From Tsukamurella tyrosinosolvens (GTDB lineage Bacteria; Actinomycetota; Actinomycetes; Mycobacteriales; Mycobacteriaceae), in the NCBI RefSeq assembly GCF_900104775.1, contig NZ_FNSA01000001.1, positions 186,001 through 250,000 on the forward strand: 64,000 nt of DNA. Direction: 5' to 3'. The notes under the pieces were generated by a model. The model ran no database searches. It saw only the letters and a program-made list of their open reading frames with translations, and had not been told where the DNA came from. Positions 8,709 through 21,281 of the stretch are shown piece by piece; the first letter of the stretch is position 1; each line of letters begins with the position of its first letter. The position numbers were made by a program, and so were the translations under genes.

Positions 8709-9893
8709 TCAGCCTCCGAACAGCACCGCGCAGACCAGGGCGTAGACCTCGGCCTGGAACGCCGGGTCGGTGTCGAAGCGGCGGGTGCGGCCCACGTCGA
8801 AGACGACGGCGAACGCGGCATGGACGAGGAAGGTGGCCTCGGCGGCGCTGAGCTCGGGCCGGACCGCGACCACGGCGTCGGCGAACGCGGCGATGTTGGC
8901 GCGCTGGATCCCGGCGAGGCGGCTGCGGTCCGCGTCGGGCACGTTGCCGATCTCGCGGAAGTACACGGTCATCAGCTTCGACCGCAGGAACGACAACTGC
9001 ACGTAGGCCTGCGCGAGGGCCGCGAGTCGGGCCGTGGGATCCGGCACCGTCGTGGTGACCTCGGCGATCGCGTCGCCCACCCCCTTGCCGGCGTGGTCGA
9101 GAGCGCTGACCAGAATGCCTGCCTTGCTGGGGAAGTAGCGATACATGCCGGACGGGACGATCCCGGCCGCGCGCCCGATCTGGCCCATGCTCACGTTGTG
9201 GAAGCCGTGCTGGAAGATCTGCTCGATCGCCTCGACCAGCACCTGCTCCTGCCGGCCCGCGTCGGGATTGGGCTCCGGCGGCGGCCCGACGGTGAACGGC
9301 ACCGGCGGGGTGGGCAGCGCCAGCACCTGCCGCGCCGCGGCGCCGAGCACGGCCTCGGCGCGCTTCTGCGCGAGGACGGTCCGGTGCGCGGTGACGCTAC
9401 CGGTCACGCTGATCAGCGCCACGCTGCGCAGCTCGATCTCGGCCCGGTCGACGCCGGGGAGCGCCGGCGCCGCGGCGTCGGCGACCGTGCCGATCATCGC
9501 GGTCAGCTGCTCGCGGATCCGCGACCTGTCCTCGCCCTCGAGCAGGCGCTGCTCCCAGCGGAACAGGCCGCCCGTGTTCCGGCGCTCGAAGGAGATCCGC
9601 AGCGCGGCCTCGATGATCGCGTCGACCCGCGCCGCCGGCTCCTGCCCCGCCGTGGCCTCGGCCGCCTCGTCGACGGCGTTGCACAACGCGTCGGAGGCCG
9701 AGGTGATCGCGTGCTCGAGCAGCGCGTACTTGTTGGGGAAGTGCCGGTAGACCGCCGGCCCGCTGATGTCGAGCGACGCGGCGATCTCCTCGATCCCGAC
9801 GCCGTGATAGCCGCGCCGGGAGAAATCCTCAGCGGCGACCCGCGCGATCTGCTCGCGCCGGTCCTTGGGCCGCTTCCGCCGCGCCTGGGTCAC
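8709..9893 (-). CDS. Tandem-domain TetR-family regulator
   Basis: 394 residues, twice the usual TetR length, and it contains two complete TetR units. The first helix-turn-helix is at about residues 12–58 (GVGIEEIAASLDISGPAVYRHF). The second begins at about 205 (VSMGQIGRAAGIVPSGMYRYF). Each is followed by its own helical ligand domain. It is convergent with the mce operon and divergent from a second MpaB-type gene. An inverted repeat GTGAA-CA-TTCAC at 9975–9986 in the shared upstream region is a likely operator. It probably represses the oxygenase gene, and perhaps itself, until a lipid ligand is present. Confidence 0.9.
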   Translation of the reverse strand: MTQARRKRPKDRREQIARVAAEDFSRRGYHGVGIEEIAASLDISGPAVYRHFPNKYALLEHAITSASDALCNAVDEAAEATAGQEPAARVDAIIEAALRISFERRNTGGLFRWEQRLLEGEDRSRIREQLTAMIGTVADAAAPALPGVDRAEIELRSVALISVTGSVTAHRTVLAQKRAEAVLGAAARQVLALPTPPVPFTVGPPPEPNPDAGRQEQVLVEAIEQIFQHGFHNVSMGQIGRAAGIVPSGMYRYFPSKAGILVSALDHAGKGVGDAIAEVTTTVPDPTARLAALAQAYVQLSFLRSKLMTVYFREIGNVPDADRSRLAGIQRANIAAFADAVVAVRPELSAAEATFLVHAAFAVVFDVGRTRRFDTDPAFQAEVYALVCAVLFGG

Positions 9894-9965
9894 GTCTACT
9901 CCTCTTCACCGTCCGCTTCGAGAGTACTCACTGTCAGGAGCCCGTCCGCGGTGTACCGTCAACAC

Positions 9966-9986
9966 TATAAGTAAGTGAACATTCAC
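9966..9986. promoter_or_regulatory. Divergent promoter with TetR-type operator
   Basis: TATAAG (9967–9972) resembles a −10 element for the rightward gene. It is followed by a perfect inverted repeat GTGAACATTCAC (5-base arms, CA centre) at 9975–9986. A separate 8-base palindrome GAGTACTC is at 9922–9929, near the start of the TetR gene. The site lies between the regulator and the oxygenase, which is why I assign it to that regulator. Confidence 0.55.
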
Positions 9987-10021
9987 ACACCGATTCGGTG
10001 GAAGAACCCGAAGGACCGCGC

Positions 10022-10966
10022 ATGACTCTGAGCGCCGAGCCCCACGCCACGCCCGCCGCGGCGACGGACACCGCACCGCCCGCGCCCCCGGCCCACCCCG
10101 TCGACCCGGTCGCGGAGGGCTACCGCATCACGATCACGGCGCCCGCGCGGCCCGCCCACGTCCTCACCACCCTGACCGACGCGATGGACGTCACTTCGCT
10201 CGCGGCCGGCGCCGCGAACGTGGTCATGCAGCTGGTCAACAAGCCCGTCGCCTACGGCGTGATGGAGTCGCCCGTCGACTCCGGCTCCCTGTACAAGCAC
10301 CCGGTCAAGCGCACCCGCACCACGATCAGTTACCTCGCCGTCGCGGTGCTCGGCACCCCCGAGGACAAGGCCCGCTACCGCGAGGCGGTCAACACCGCGC
10401 ACCGGCAGGTCCGCAGCACCGCGTCGAGTCCGGTCAAGTACAACGCGATGGACCGCGGGCTGCAGCTGTGGGTCGCGATGTGCCTGTACATCGGCTACGA
10501 GGACACGCACCAGCTGCTCCGCGGCCGCATGAACCGCGAGCAGCGCGCGCTGTTCTACCGCGACGCCGCGCCGCTGGGCACCACGCTGCAGGTGCCCGCC
10601 GACCTGTGGCCCGCGACGCCGGAGGAGTTCGACGCGAAGTGGGTCGAGCTGTGCGCCACGCGGATCAACCCCGACGAAACGGCCCGCACCTACCTGCGGC
10701 AGCTCGTCGACTTCACCTTCGTCGGCAACCTCCCCGAGCCGATCAAGGCCTTCAACCGGTTCCAGAACGCGGGCTTCCTCGCGCCGAAGTTCCGGGAGGC
10801 CATGGAGATCGAGTGGACCGCCCGCGATCAGCGCCGGTTCGACGCGTTCTGGCGGCTGGTCGCGTTCAGCAACCGCTTCACCCCGCTCGCGCTCCGGCGC
10901 CTGCCGTACCACCTGCTCCTCGCCGACCTCCGCCTCCGCGCGAAGTTCGGTCGTCGGCTGGTCTGA
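10022..10966 (+). CDS. MpaB/DUF2236-family oxygenase, second copy
   Basis: 314 residues from ATG 10022. It is clearly paralogous to the 7762–8679 product: both share FDR/MDR-x-LQLWVA, the SYLAVAVLGTPEDKARYREAVNTAHRQV-type core with its conserved His, the GTTLQVP motif and a closing FGP/LRR-L region. The N-terminal 35 residues are Ala/Pro-rich and differ between the copies. It is divergent from the tandem TetR regulator, so it is probably the regulator's main target, whereas the first copy is tied to the mce operon. The substrate is unknown. Confidence 0.85.
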   Translation: MTLSAEPHATPAAATDTAPPAPPAHPVDPVAEGYRITITAPARPAHVLTTLTDAMDVTSLAAGAANVVMQLVNKPVAYGVMESPVDSGSLYKHPVKRTRTTISYLAVAVLGTPEDKARYREAVNTAHRQVRSTASSPVKYNAMDRGLQLWVAMCLYIGYEDTHQLLRGRMNREQRALFYRDAAPLGTTLQVPADLWPATPEEFDAKWVELCATRINPDETARTYLRQLVDFTFVGNLPEPIKAFNRFQNAGFLAPKFREAMEIEWTARDQRRFDAFWRLVAFSNRFTPLALRRLPYHLLLADLRLRAKFGRRLV

Positions 10967-10983
10967 GTCGGCGGTGCACGACG

Positions 10984-11062
10984 GAGCCGGGGTTCTCGTT
11001 CGGAGGGCCCCGGCTCGTGCGTCCGGGCCCTCGCCCGACGGGGCCGGGCGGCACCGTCGGGC
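10984..11062. terminator. Double hairpin between convergent genes
   Basis: Two stem-loops fill the gap between the oxygenase and the FadD gene that faces it: GAGCCGGGG/CCCCGGCTC (10984–10992 and 11008–11016) and GCCCGACGG/CCGTCGGGC (11033–11041 and 11054–11062). Neither has a clear T-run, as is usual for actinomycetes. The second stem contains one full copy of the recurrent 9-mer GCACCGTCG (11051–11059). Confidence 0.6.
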
Positions 11063-11074
11063 GGAGGGGGACCG

Positions 11075-12658
11075 TCAGCCGAACTGCTGGCGCAGGACGG
11101 GCTTGGTGACCTTGCCCGTGGGGTTGCGCGGCAGAGCGTCGATCACGACCACGTGGCGGGGGTGCTTGTAGCGGGCGATGTGGTCGTTGAGGAACTCCGA
11201 GAGCGATTCGACGGTGAGCTCGGCGCCGTCGCGCAGCTGAACGACGGCCACCACGGCCTCGCCGAAGCGCTCGTCGGGCTTGCCGATCACGGCGACCTCG
11301 GTGACGTCGGGGTGCGCCGCGACGGCGTTCTCCACCTCGACCGAGTAGATGTTCTCGCCGCCCGAGATGACCATGTCCTTGGCGCGGTCGACGACGTAGA
11401 CGAAGCCCTCCTCGTCCATGCGGACGAGGTCGCCCGAGTGGAACCAGCCGCCGTGGAACGCCTCCTTCGTGGCCTCGAGGTTGTTCCAGTAGCCGGACAT
11501 CATGTTGGGCCCGCGGTAGACGATCTCGCCCACCTCGCCGCGGGGCACGTCGTTGCCCTCGGAGTCGATGACCCGGGCCGCGACGGTGCGCACGACCTTG
11601 CCGACGGAGCCGAACTTGCGCAGCGCGTCGGCGCCCGAGAGCGCGCAGGTGACGGGCGACATCTCGGTCTGGCCGAAGACGGCGCAGATCTCGGCGTCGG
11701 GGAACGTGGCGGCGAGCTCGCGGAGCAGCGTCTCGCTGGCCGGCGCGGCGCCCCACCACACGAACTTGAGCTTGAGGTCGCGCGGCCGCTGCTTCTGCTC
11801 GTTCACCGCGAGCTGCCATTGCATCGGCACCATGAACATGCTGGTGATGCCCTCGCGCTCCAGCGCGTCCAGCGTCTGGCCCGGGTCGAAGGCGCCGAGC
11901 GGGAAGATCACCGAGGTCAGGCCCTGCAGGAAGGCGGTCGCGAGCACGCCGAAGCCGGCGATGTGGAACAGGGGGACGGCGACCGCGCCCACGGCGTCCG
12001 GGTCGACGGCGCCCGGCGCGACGAGGTTCGTCCAGCCCTGTGCGGTCATGTTGACGTGGGTGAGCACCGCGCCCTTGGGGCGGCCGGTCGTGCCCGAGGT
12101 GTACATGATCAGCGCCGGTGAGTCCTCCGGGACGTCGACGTGCGGGTCGGGACGCCCCTCGGCGACGAGGTCCTCGAAGCCCAGCGCGCCGGCGGCCTCG
12201 TCGGCACCGTCGAACCGGATGCGCAGGCCGAAGTCGGCGCCCGCGCCCGCGACGCCCGCGATCAGCGGGTCGAAGGGCGCCTCGTAGACGACGGCGCTGC
12301 ACATCGTGTCCTGGACCAGGAAGGCCACCTCGGGCGGCGCCATCCGGAAGTTGACCGGGACGGCGATCGCGCCGAGCGCGGTGACGCCGAGGGCCGCCTC
12401 GACGTACTCGATCCGGTTCAGGCCCAGGATCAGCACCCGATCGCCGGCGGTGATGCCGCGCTCGCGCAGCGCGCCGGCGAAGGCCCCGACCCGCTCGGCG
12501 AGGCCCGCCCAGGTGACCTCCTTGTCGAGGTAGCGCAGCGCCGCCTGATCGCCGCGCATGACGGCGTGGTTGCGGACGCTGTTGTTCCAGGTGTTGCGCT
12601 GCGAGCTGCGCGGTTCCTCCGTGCGCGGGAACCAGGCGATGTTCTCAAGAGACGTCAT
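11075..12658 (-). CDS. Fatty-acid-type acyl-CoA synthetase (FadD family)
   Basis: 527 residues. It is an ANL-superfamily AMP-forming ligase: the nucleotide loop YTSGTTGRPKGA is at about residues 182–193, the core motif YRGPNMMSGYWNN follows, then HSGDLVRMDEEG, and the C-terminal catalytic lysine lies in RNPTGKVTK. It activates a carboxylic acid, probably a fatty acid or sterol-derived acid, to its CoA thioester. It is divergent from fadA/fadB. The promoter region carries overlapping palindromes that resemble a KstR-type site (12675–12688). Chain-length preference cannot be read. Confidence 0.88.
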   Translation of the reverse strand: MTSLENIAWFPRTEEPRSSQRNTWNNSVRNHAVMRGDQAALRYLDKEVTWAGLAERVGAFAGALRERGITAGDRVLILGLNRIEYVEAALGVTALGAIAVPVNFRMAPPEVAFLVQDTMCSAVVYEAPFDPLIAGVAGAGADFGLRIRFDGADEAAGALGFEDLVAEGRPDPHVDVPEDSPALIMYTSGTTGRPKGAVLTHVNMTAQGWTNLVAPGAVDPDAVGAVAVPLFHIAGFGVLATAFLQGLTSVIFPLGAFDPGQTLDALEREGITSMFMVPMQWQLAVNEQKQRPRDLKLKFVWWGAAPASETLLRELAATFPDAEICAVFGQTEMSPVTCALSGADALRKFGSVGKVVRTVAARVIDSEGNDVPRGEVGEIVYRGPNMMSGYWNNLEATKEAFHGGWFHSGDLVRMDEEGFVYVVDRAKDMVISGGENIYSVEVENAVAAHPDVTEVAVIGKPDERFGEAVVAVVQLRDGAELTVESLSEFLNDHIARYKHPRHVVVIDALPRNPTGKVTKPVLRQQFG

Positions 12659-12669
12659 GTATGGGATTG

Positions 12670-12688
12670 TGTTCTAGAACATGTTCGA
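12670..12688. promoter_or_regulatory. Overlapping palindromes upstream of the FadD gene (KstR-like)
   Basis: TGTTCTAGAACA (12670–12681) is a perfect 12-base palindrome, and it overlaps GAACATGTTC (12677–12686). TAGAACATGTTCGA (12675–12688) fits the pattern TnnAACnnGTTnnA that I recall for the mycobacterial cholesterol regulator KstR. The site is 12–30 bases upstream of the FadD-type start, where a bound repressor would block transcription. Another TetR protein could equally be the binder. Confidence 0.5.
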
Positions 12689-12768
12689 CGGGAGCCGAAT
12701 CGCGCAAAGTTAAAGAATAGTGATTCACTTGTGACATTCCCCGAGACAGCACCCATGGAAGGAACACC

Positions 12769-13980
12769 GTGCCCGAAGCATTCATCTACGAGGCGATCCG
12801 CACGCCGCGCGGCAAGCAGCGCGGCGGCGCCCTGCACGCCACCAAGCCCCTGGACCTGGTGGTCGGCCTGATCGACGAGCTCAAGAACCGCTACCCCACC
12901 ATGGACCCGTCCGCGATCGACGACATCGTGCTCGGCGTGGTCTCGCCCGTCGGCGAGCAGGGCGGCGACATCGCCCGCACCGCCGCGACCGTCGCGGGCC
13001 TGCCCGAGACCGTCGCCGGCGTGCAGATCAACCGCTTCTGCGCCTCGGGCCTCGAGGCCACCAACATGGCGGCCCAGAAGGTCGCCGCGGGCCTGGGCGA
13101 CGACCTCGTGCTCGCCGGCGGCGTGGAGTCCATGTCGCGCGTGCCGCTCGGCTCCGACGGCGGCGCCATGCACCAGGACGTCACCACCAACTACGACACC
13201 TACTTCGTGCCGCAGGGCATCGGCGCCGACCTGATCGCGTCGATCGACGGCTACACCCGCGAGGACGTCGACCAGTACGCCGTGCAGTCGCAGGCCAACG
13301 CCGCGGCCGCGTGGGAGAACGGCTGGTTCGCCAAGTCCGTCGTGCCCGTCAAGGACATCAACGGCCTGACGGTGCTCGACAACGACGAGCACCGCCGCCC
13401 CGGCACCACCCTCGAGGGCCTCGGCAAGCTGCGCCCGGCCTTCGACGGCATCGGCGAGATGGGCGGCTTCGACGCCGTCGCGCTGCAGAAGTACTACACC
13501 GTGCCGAAGATCAACCACGTCCACACGGGCGGCAACAGCTCGGGCATCGTCGACGGTGCCGCCCTGCTGCTGATCGGCAACGAGGCCGGCGGGCAGAAGG
13601 CCGGCCTGACCCCGCGCGGCCGCATCGTCGCCACCGCGGTCACGGGCTCGGAGCCGACCATCATGCTCACCGGCCCGACGCCGGCCACCGAGAAGGTCCT
13701 CGCCAAGGCGGGCCTGTCGAAGGAGCAGATCGACCACTGGGAGCTCAACGAGGCCTTCGCGTCCGTCGTGCTGCGGTGGATGAAGGACATGAAGCTCGAG
13801 CGCGAGCAGGTGAACCCGCTGGGCGGCGCCATCGCGCTCGGCCACCCCCTCGGCGCGACCGGCGCGATGCTGGTCTCGACGGTGCTCGACAACCTCGAGC
13901 GCACCGGCGGCCGCTACGGCCTGATGACCCTGTGCGTCGGCGGCGGCATGGGCATCGCCACCATCATCGAGCGCCTCTGA
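12769..13980 (+). CDS. fadA: Acetyl-CoA acyltransferase (thiolase) FadA
   Basis: 403 residues from a GTG start behind GGAAGGA. Thiolase signatures are complete: nucleophilic Cys near residue 90 in [14 protein letters not shown], the NEAFAS motif, the His motif GHPLGATGA, and the second catalytic Cys in [10 protein letters not shown] near 388. It cleaves 3-ketoacyl-CoA to acetyl-CoA and a shortened acyl-CoA, the last step of beta-oxidation. FadB follows 33 bases later. Length and pairing match the Rv0859/Rv0860 complex of M. tuberculosis. Confidence 0.95.
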   Translation: MPEAFIYEAIRTPRGKQRGGALHATKPLDLVVGLIDELKNRYPTMDPSAIDDIVLGVVSPVGEQGGDIARTAATVAGLPETVAGVQINRFCASGLEATNMAAQKVAAGLGDDLVLAGGVESMSRVPLGSDGGAMHQDVTTNYDTYFVPQGIGADLIASIDGYTREDVDQYAVQSQANAAAAWENGWFAKSVVPVKDINGLTVLDNDEHRRPGTTLEGLGKLRPAFDGIGEMGGFDAVALQKYYTVPKINHVHTGGNSSGIVDGAALLLIGNEAGGQKAGLTPRGRIVATAVTGSEPTIMLTGPTPATEKVLAKAGLSKEQIDHWELNEAFASVVLRWMKDMKLEREQVNPLGGAIALGHPLGATGAMLVSTVLDNLERTGGRYGLMTLCVGGGMGIATIIERL

Positions 13981-14013
13981 CCGGCCGGAAAGACTACGGA
14001 GACAACAATAGAC

Positions 14014-16185
14014 ATGGCTGAGAACATGATCCGCTGGGAGCAGGACGCCGACGGCATCGTCACCCTGACGATGGACGACCCCACCAGCTCCGCGAACACC
14101 ATGAACGACCTGTACCGCGAGTCGATGGGCGCCACCATCGACCGCCTGGAGGCCGAGAAGGACTCCATCACGGGCGTCGTGCTCACCTCGGCGAAGAAGA
14201 CCTTCTTCGCCGGCGGCAACCTGGGCCTCATCCGCCAGGCGCGTCCCGAGGACGCCGCGACGCTGCGCGACAACGTCGAGTCGATGAAGGCCGCGCTGCG
14301 CCGCCTCGAGACCCTCGGCAAGCCCGTCGTCGCCGCGATCAACGGCGCCGCCCTGGGCGGCGGCCTCGAGATCGCGCTGGCCACGCACCACCGCATCGCC
14401 GCCGACGCGCGCGGCTCGCAGATCGGCCTCCCCGAGGTCACCCTGGGCCTGCTCCCCGGCGGCGGCGGCGTGACCCGCACCGTGCGGCTGCTGGGCCTGC
14501 AGGGCGCGCTCATGGGCGTCCTACTGCAGGGTCCGCGGATGAAGCCCGCGAAGGCCAAGGAGGTGGGCCTGGTCCACGAGGTCGTCGGCACCGTCGAGGA
14601 GCTGATCCCGGCCGCGAAGGCGTGGATCAAGGCCAACCCCGAGGGCGGCGTGCAGCCGTGGGACGTCAAGGGCTACAAGATCCCCGGCGGCTCGCCGAGC
14701 TCGCCCGCGATCGCCGCGAACCTGCCCGCGTTCCCCGCGAACCTGCGCAAGCAGCTCAAGGGCGCCCCGATGCCCGCGCCGCGCGCCATCATGGCCGCCG
14801 CGGTCGAGGGCGCGATGGTCGATTTCGACACCGCCAGCGTGATCGAGGGCCGGTACTTCGTCTCGCTCGCCACCGGCCAGATCTCGAAGAACATGATCAA
14901 GGCGTTCTTCTTCGACCTGCAGCACATCAGCGGCGGCGGCTCGCGCCCCGAGGGCTACGACAAGTACACCGCGAAGAAGGTCGGCGTCATCGGCGCCGGC
15001 ATGATGGGCGCGGCCATCGCGTACGTCTCGGCCAAGGCCGGCATCGAGGTCGTCCTCAAGGACGTCTCGCTCGAGGCGGCGCAGAAGGGCAAGGCGTACT
15101 CCGAGAAGCTCGAGGAGAAGGCGCTCGCCAAGGGCCGCACCACCGCCGAGAAGTCGGCCGAGCTGCTCGCCCGCATCACGCCGACCGTCGACGCCGCCGA
15201 TTTCGCCGGCGTGGATCTCGTGATCGAGGCCGCGTTCGAGTCGGTCGAGGTGAAGCACAAGGTGTTCCAGGAGATCGAGGACGTCGTCGAGCCCGACGCC
15301 ATCCTCGGGTCCAACACCTCCACGCTGCCCATCACCATCCTCGCCGAGGGCGTCAAGCGCTCCGAGGACTTCATCGGCATCCACTTCTTCTCCCCCGTGG
15401 ACAAGATGCCGCTGGTGGAGATCATCCGCGGCGCCAAGACCTCGGACGCGGTGCTGGCCAAGGTCATCGACTACACGCTGCAGATCAAGAAGACGCCGAT
15501 CGTGGTCAACGACTCGCGCGGCTTCTTCACCTCCCGCGTGATCGGCACCTTCGTCAACGAGGCCATCGCCGCCGTCGGCGAGGGCGTGAACCCGGTGCTC
15601 ATCGAGCAGGCCGGTCAGCAGGCCGGCTACCCGGCCGCACCGCTGCAGCTCATGGACGAACTGACGCTGACGCTGCCGCAGAAGATCCGCAAGGAGACCC
15701 GCGCCGCCGCCGAGGCCGCCGGCAAGCCGCTGCCCGCGCACGGCAGCGACGCCGTGGTCGACGCGATGGTGGACGCGGGCCGCACCGGCCGCAAGGACGG
15801 CGCGGGCTTCTACGACTACGTCGACGGCAAGCGCACCGGCCTGTGGCCGGGCCTGAAGGATCTCCTGCCCGCGGGCCAGGACATCCCGCTGCAGGACATG
15901 ATCGACCGGATGCTGTTCGCCGAGTCCCTGGAGACGGTGCGCTGCTTCGACGAGGGCGTCATGGACTCCGTCGCCGACGCCAACATCGGCTCGATCTTCG
16001 GCATCGGCTTCCCCGCGTGGACCGGCGGCGTGCTGCAGTTCATCAACGGCTACACCGCGCCGGACGGCACCGTCGGCCCCAAGGCCTTCGTCGCCCGCGC
16101 GCAGGAGCTGACCAAGTACGGCGAGCAGTTCACCCCGCCCGCCTCGCTGGTCGCCAAGGCCGAGGCCGGCGAGACCTACGAGTAG
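14014..16185 (+). CDS. fadB: Fatty-acid oxidation complex alpha subunit FadB (hydratase/dehydrogenase)
   Basis: 723 residues. The N-terminal crotonase domain (about 1–190) shows the oxyanion-hole segments KKTFFAGGNL and NGAALGGGLEIALATHHR. The NAD-binding fold starts at about 323 (VGVIGAGMMGAAIA). The hydroxyacyl-CoA dehydrogenase motif IHFFSPVDKMPLVEII is near 455, followed by two C-terminal helical domains. It hydrates enoyl-CoA and oxidises the 3-hydroxyacyl-CoA, passing the product to FadA. It ends just before a strong hairpin terminator. Confidence 0.95.
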   Translation: MAENMIRWEQDADGIVTLTMDDPTSSANTMNDLYRESMGATIDRLEAEKDSITGVVLTSAKKTFFAGGNLGLIRQARPEDAATLRDNVESMKAALRRLETLGKPVVAAINGAALGGGLEIALATHHRIAADARGSQIGLPEVTLGLLPGGGGVTRTVRLLGLQGALMGVLLQGPRMKPAKAKEVGLVHEVVGTVEELIPAAKAWIKANPEGGVQPWDVKGYKIPGGSPSSPAIAANLPAFPANLRKQLKGAPMPAPRAIMAAAVEGAMVDFDTASVIEGRYFVSLATGQISKNMIKAFFFDLQHISGGGSRPEGYDKYTAKKVGVIGAGMMGAAIAYVSAKAGIEVVLKDVSLEAAQKGKAYSEKLEEKALAKGRTTAEKSAELLARITPTVDAADFAGVDLVIEAAFESVEVKHKVFQEIEDVVEPDAILGSNTSTLPITILAEGVKRSEDFIGIHFFSPVDKMPLVEIIRGAKTSDAVLAKVIDYTLQIKKTPIVVNDSRGFFTSRVIGTFVNEAIAAVGEGVNPVLIEQAGQQAGYPAAPLQLMDELTLTLPQKIRKETRAAAEAAGKPLPAHGSDAVVDAMVDAGRTGRKDGAGFYDYVDGKRTGLWPGLKDLLPAGQDIPLQDMIDRMLFAESLETVRCFDEGVMDSVADANIGSIFGIGFPAWTGGVLQFINGYTAPDGTVGPKAFVARAQELTKYGEQFTPPASLVAKAEAGETYE

Positions 16186-16209
16186 GACTCACCGCTAGGC
16201 CGTAGCGCG

Positions 16210-16248
16210 AAGGGCCCGGCACCGTCTATTCGACGGTGCCGGGCCCTT
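16210..16248 (+). terminator. Intrinsic terminator after fadB
   Basis: Perfect 17-base stem (16210–16226 with 16232–16248) and 5-base loop TATTC, followed by TTTCGTC. Each arm contains GGCACCGTC/GACGGTGCC. The right arm is a full copy of the recurrent 9-mer and the left arm lacks only the last base, so the terminator is built as an inverted pair of that word. Confidence 0.85.
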
Positions 16249-16293
16249 TCGTCTCGTCACAGCGGCAACCTCACTGGTATGCCCGTGGCCGAA

Positions 16294-16355
16294 CATCTTT
16301 CGAAGCGTTCTGCGGTCGAATGGGCTGGATCGGTCGCAGAACGCTTCGAAAGATG
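16294..16355. repeat. Perfect 21-base inverted repeat with 20-base spacer
   Basis: Arm 16294–16314 is the exact reverse complement of 16335–16355. Each arm contains TTTCGAAGCGTTC. It lies between the fadB terminator and the end of the DUF805 gene (leftward, stop at 16363), so it may be that gene's terminator. The stem is unusually long, rather A+T-rich for this genome, and lacks a T-run. Confidence 0.8.
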
Positions 16356-16362
16356 GTGCCGG

Positions 16363-16866
16363 CTACGAGCGGGCATCGAAGCGGATTCCGGAGGGGTTGC
16401 TCGGCAGCACTCCGATCACGATGATCGCGATGTAGACGAGGAAGCCGACGAGCGGAATCGGTCCCAGCAGGAAGATCGGCAGGTACCACCAGCCGGAGGC
16501 GTTGATGTCGTGCAATCGCCGAATGGTCAGGCAGATGCTGCCGATGCCGAAGATGAAGCCACTCACCAGGAGGACAACCACGCCGATGATCGTGGGGATC
16601 ATGCCGGCACCGCTCGCCTCTTCCCCCGTGAGTGCGTTGCCGATGCCGATGAGCGCGACCCCGACGGCGGACACGGCCGCCGCCACGAGCGCCACCCACC
16701 AGAACTCACTTCGCGACGCACGGCCCGCGGACGTGAGGTAGCTCGCGAAGAATCGGCGAAGCGCCTGCCCGAAGGTCGCGCCGTAGAGCGGCAATGTCAG
16801 ATCGTCGGGACTCTGCGTCCCGGCGACCGGTGCCTGGTACTGGTGCTGATAATAGTCCGTCATCAA
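16363..16866 (-). CDS. DUF805-family membrane protein
   Basis: 167 residues. The DUF805 pattern is clear: GRASRSEFWW before the first helix, then further hydrophobic segments, and RRLHDINASGWW between the second and third helices, ending in a helical hairpin. About four membrane helices are expected. The second codon is also ATG (16863) and could be the true start. Function is unknown for the family. The gene stands alone between convergent neighbours and its 3' end faces the long inverted repeat. Confidence 0.85.
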   Translation of the reverse strand: MMTDYYQHQYQAPVAGTQSPDDLTLPLYGATFGQALRRFFASYLTSAGRASRSEFWWVALVAAAVSAVGVALIGIGNALTGEEASGAGMIPTIIGVVVLLVSGFIFGIGSICLTIRRLHDINASGWWYLPIFLLGPIPLVGFLVYIAIIVIGVLPSNPSGIRFDARS

Positions 16867-16973
16867 ATTCCCCCTGGTCAGTCGGCCGATGTTCGACCGT
16901 CGGGGAAAAACTTAGAGTGCCATAAGACGAACGTGCAATATGCTTTACATCACCCTTGGTTGAGCAAATGTGC

Positions 16974-21233
<4,260 letters not shown>

Positions 21234-21281
21234 CGGCACCGTCGACCTGCCCCCACGACCGGGGCCGATAGGGTGGTGCGC

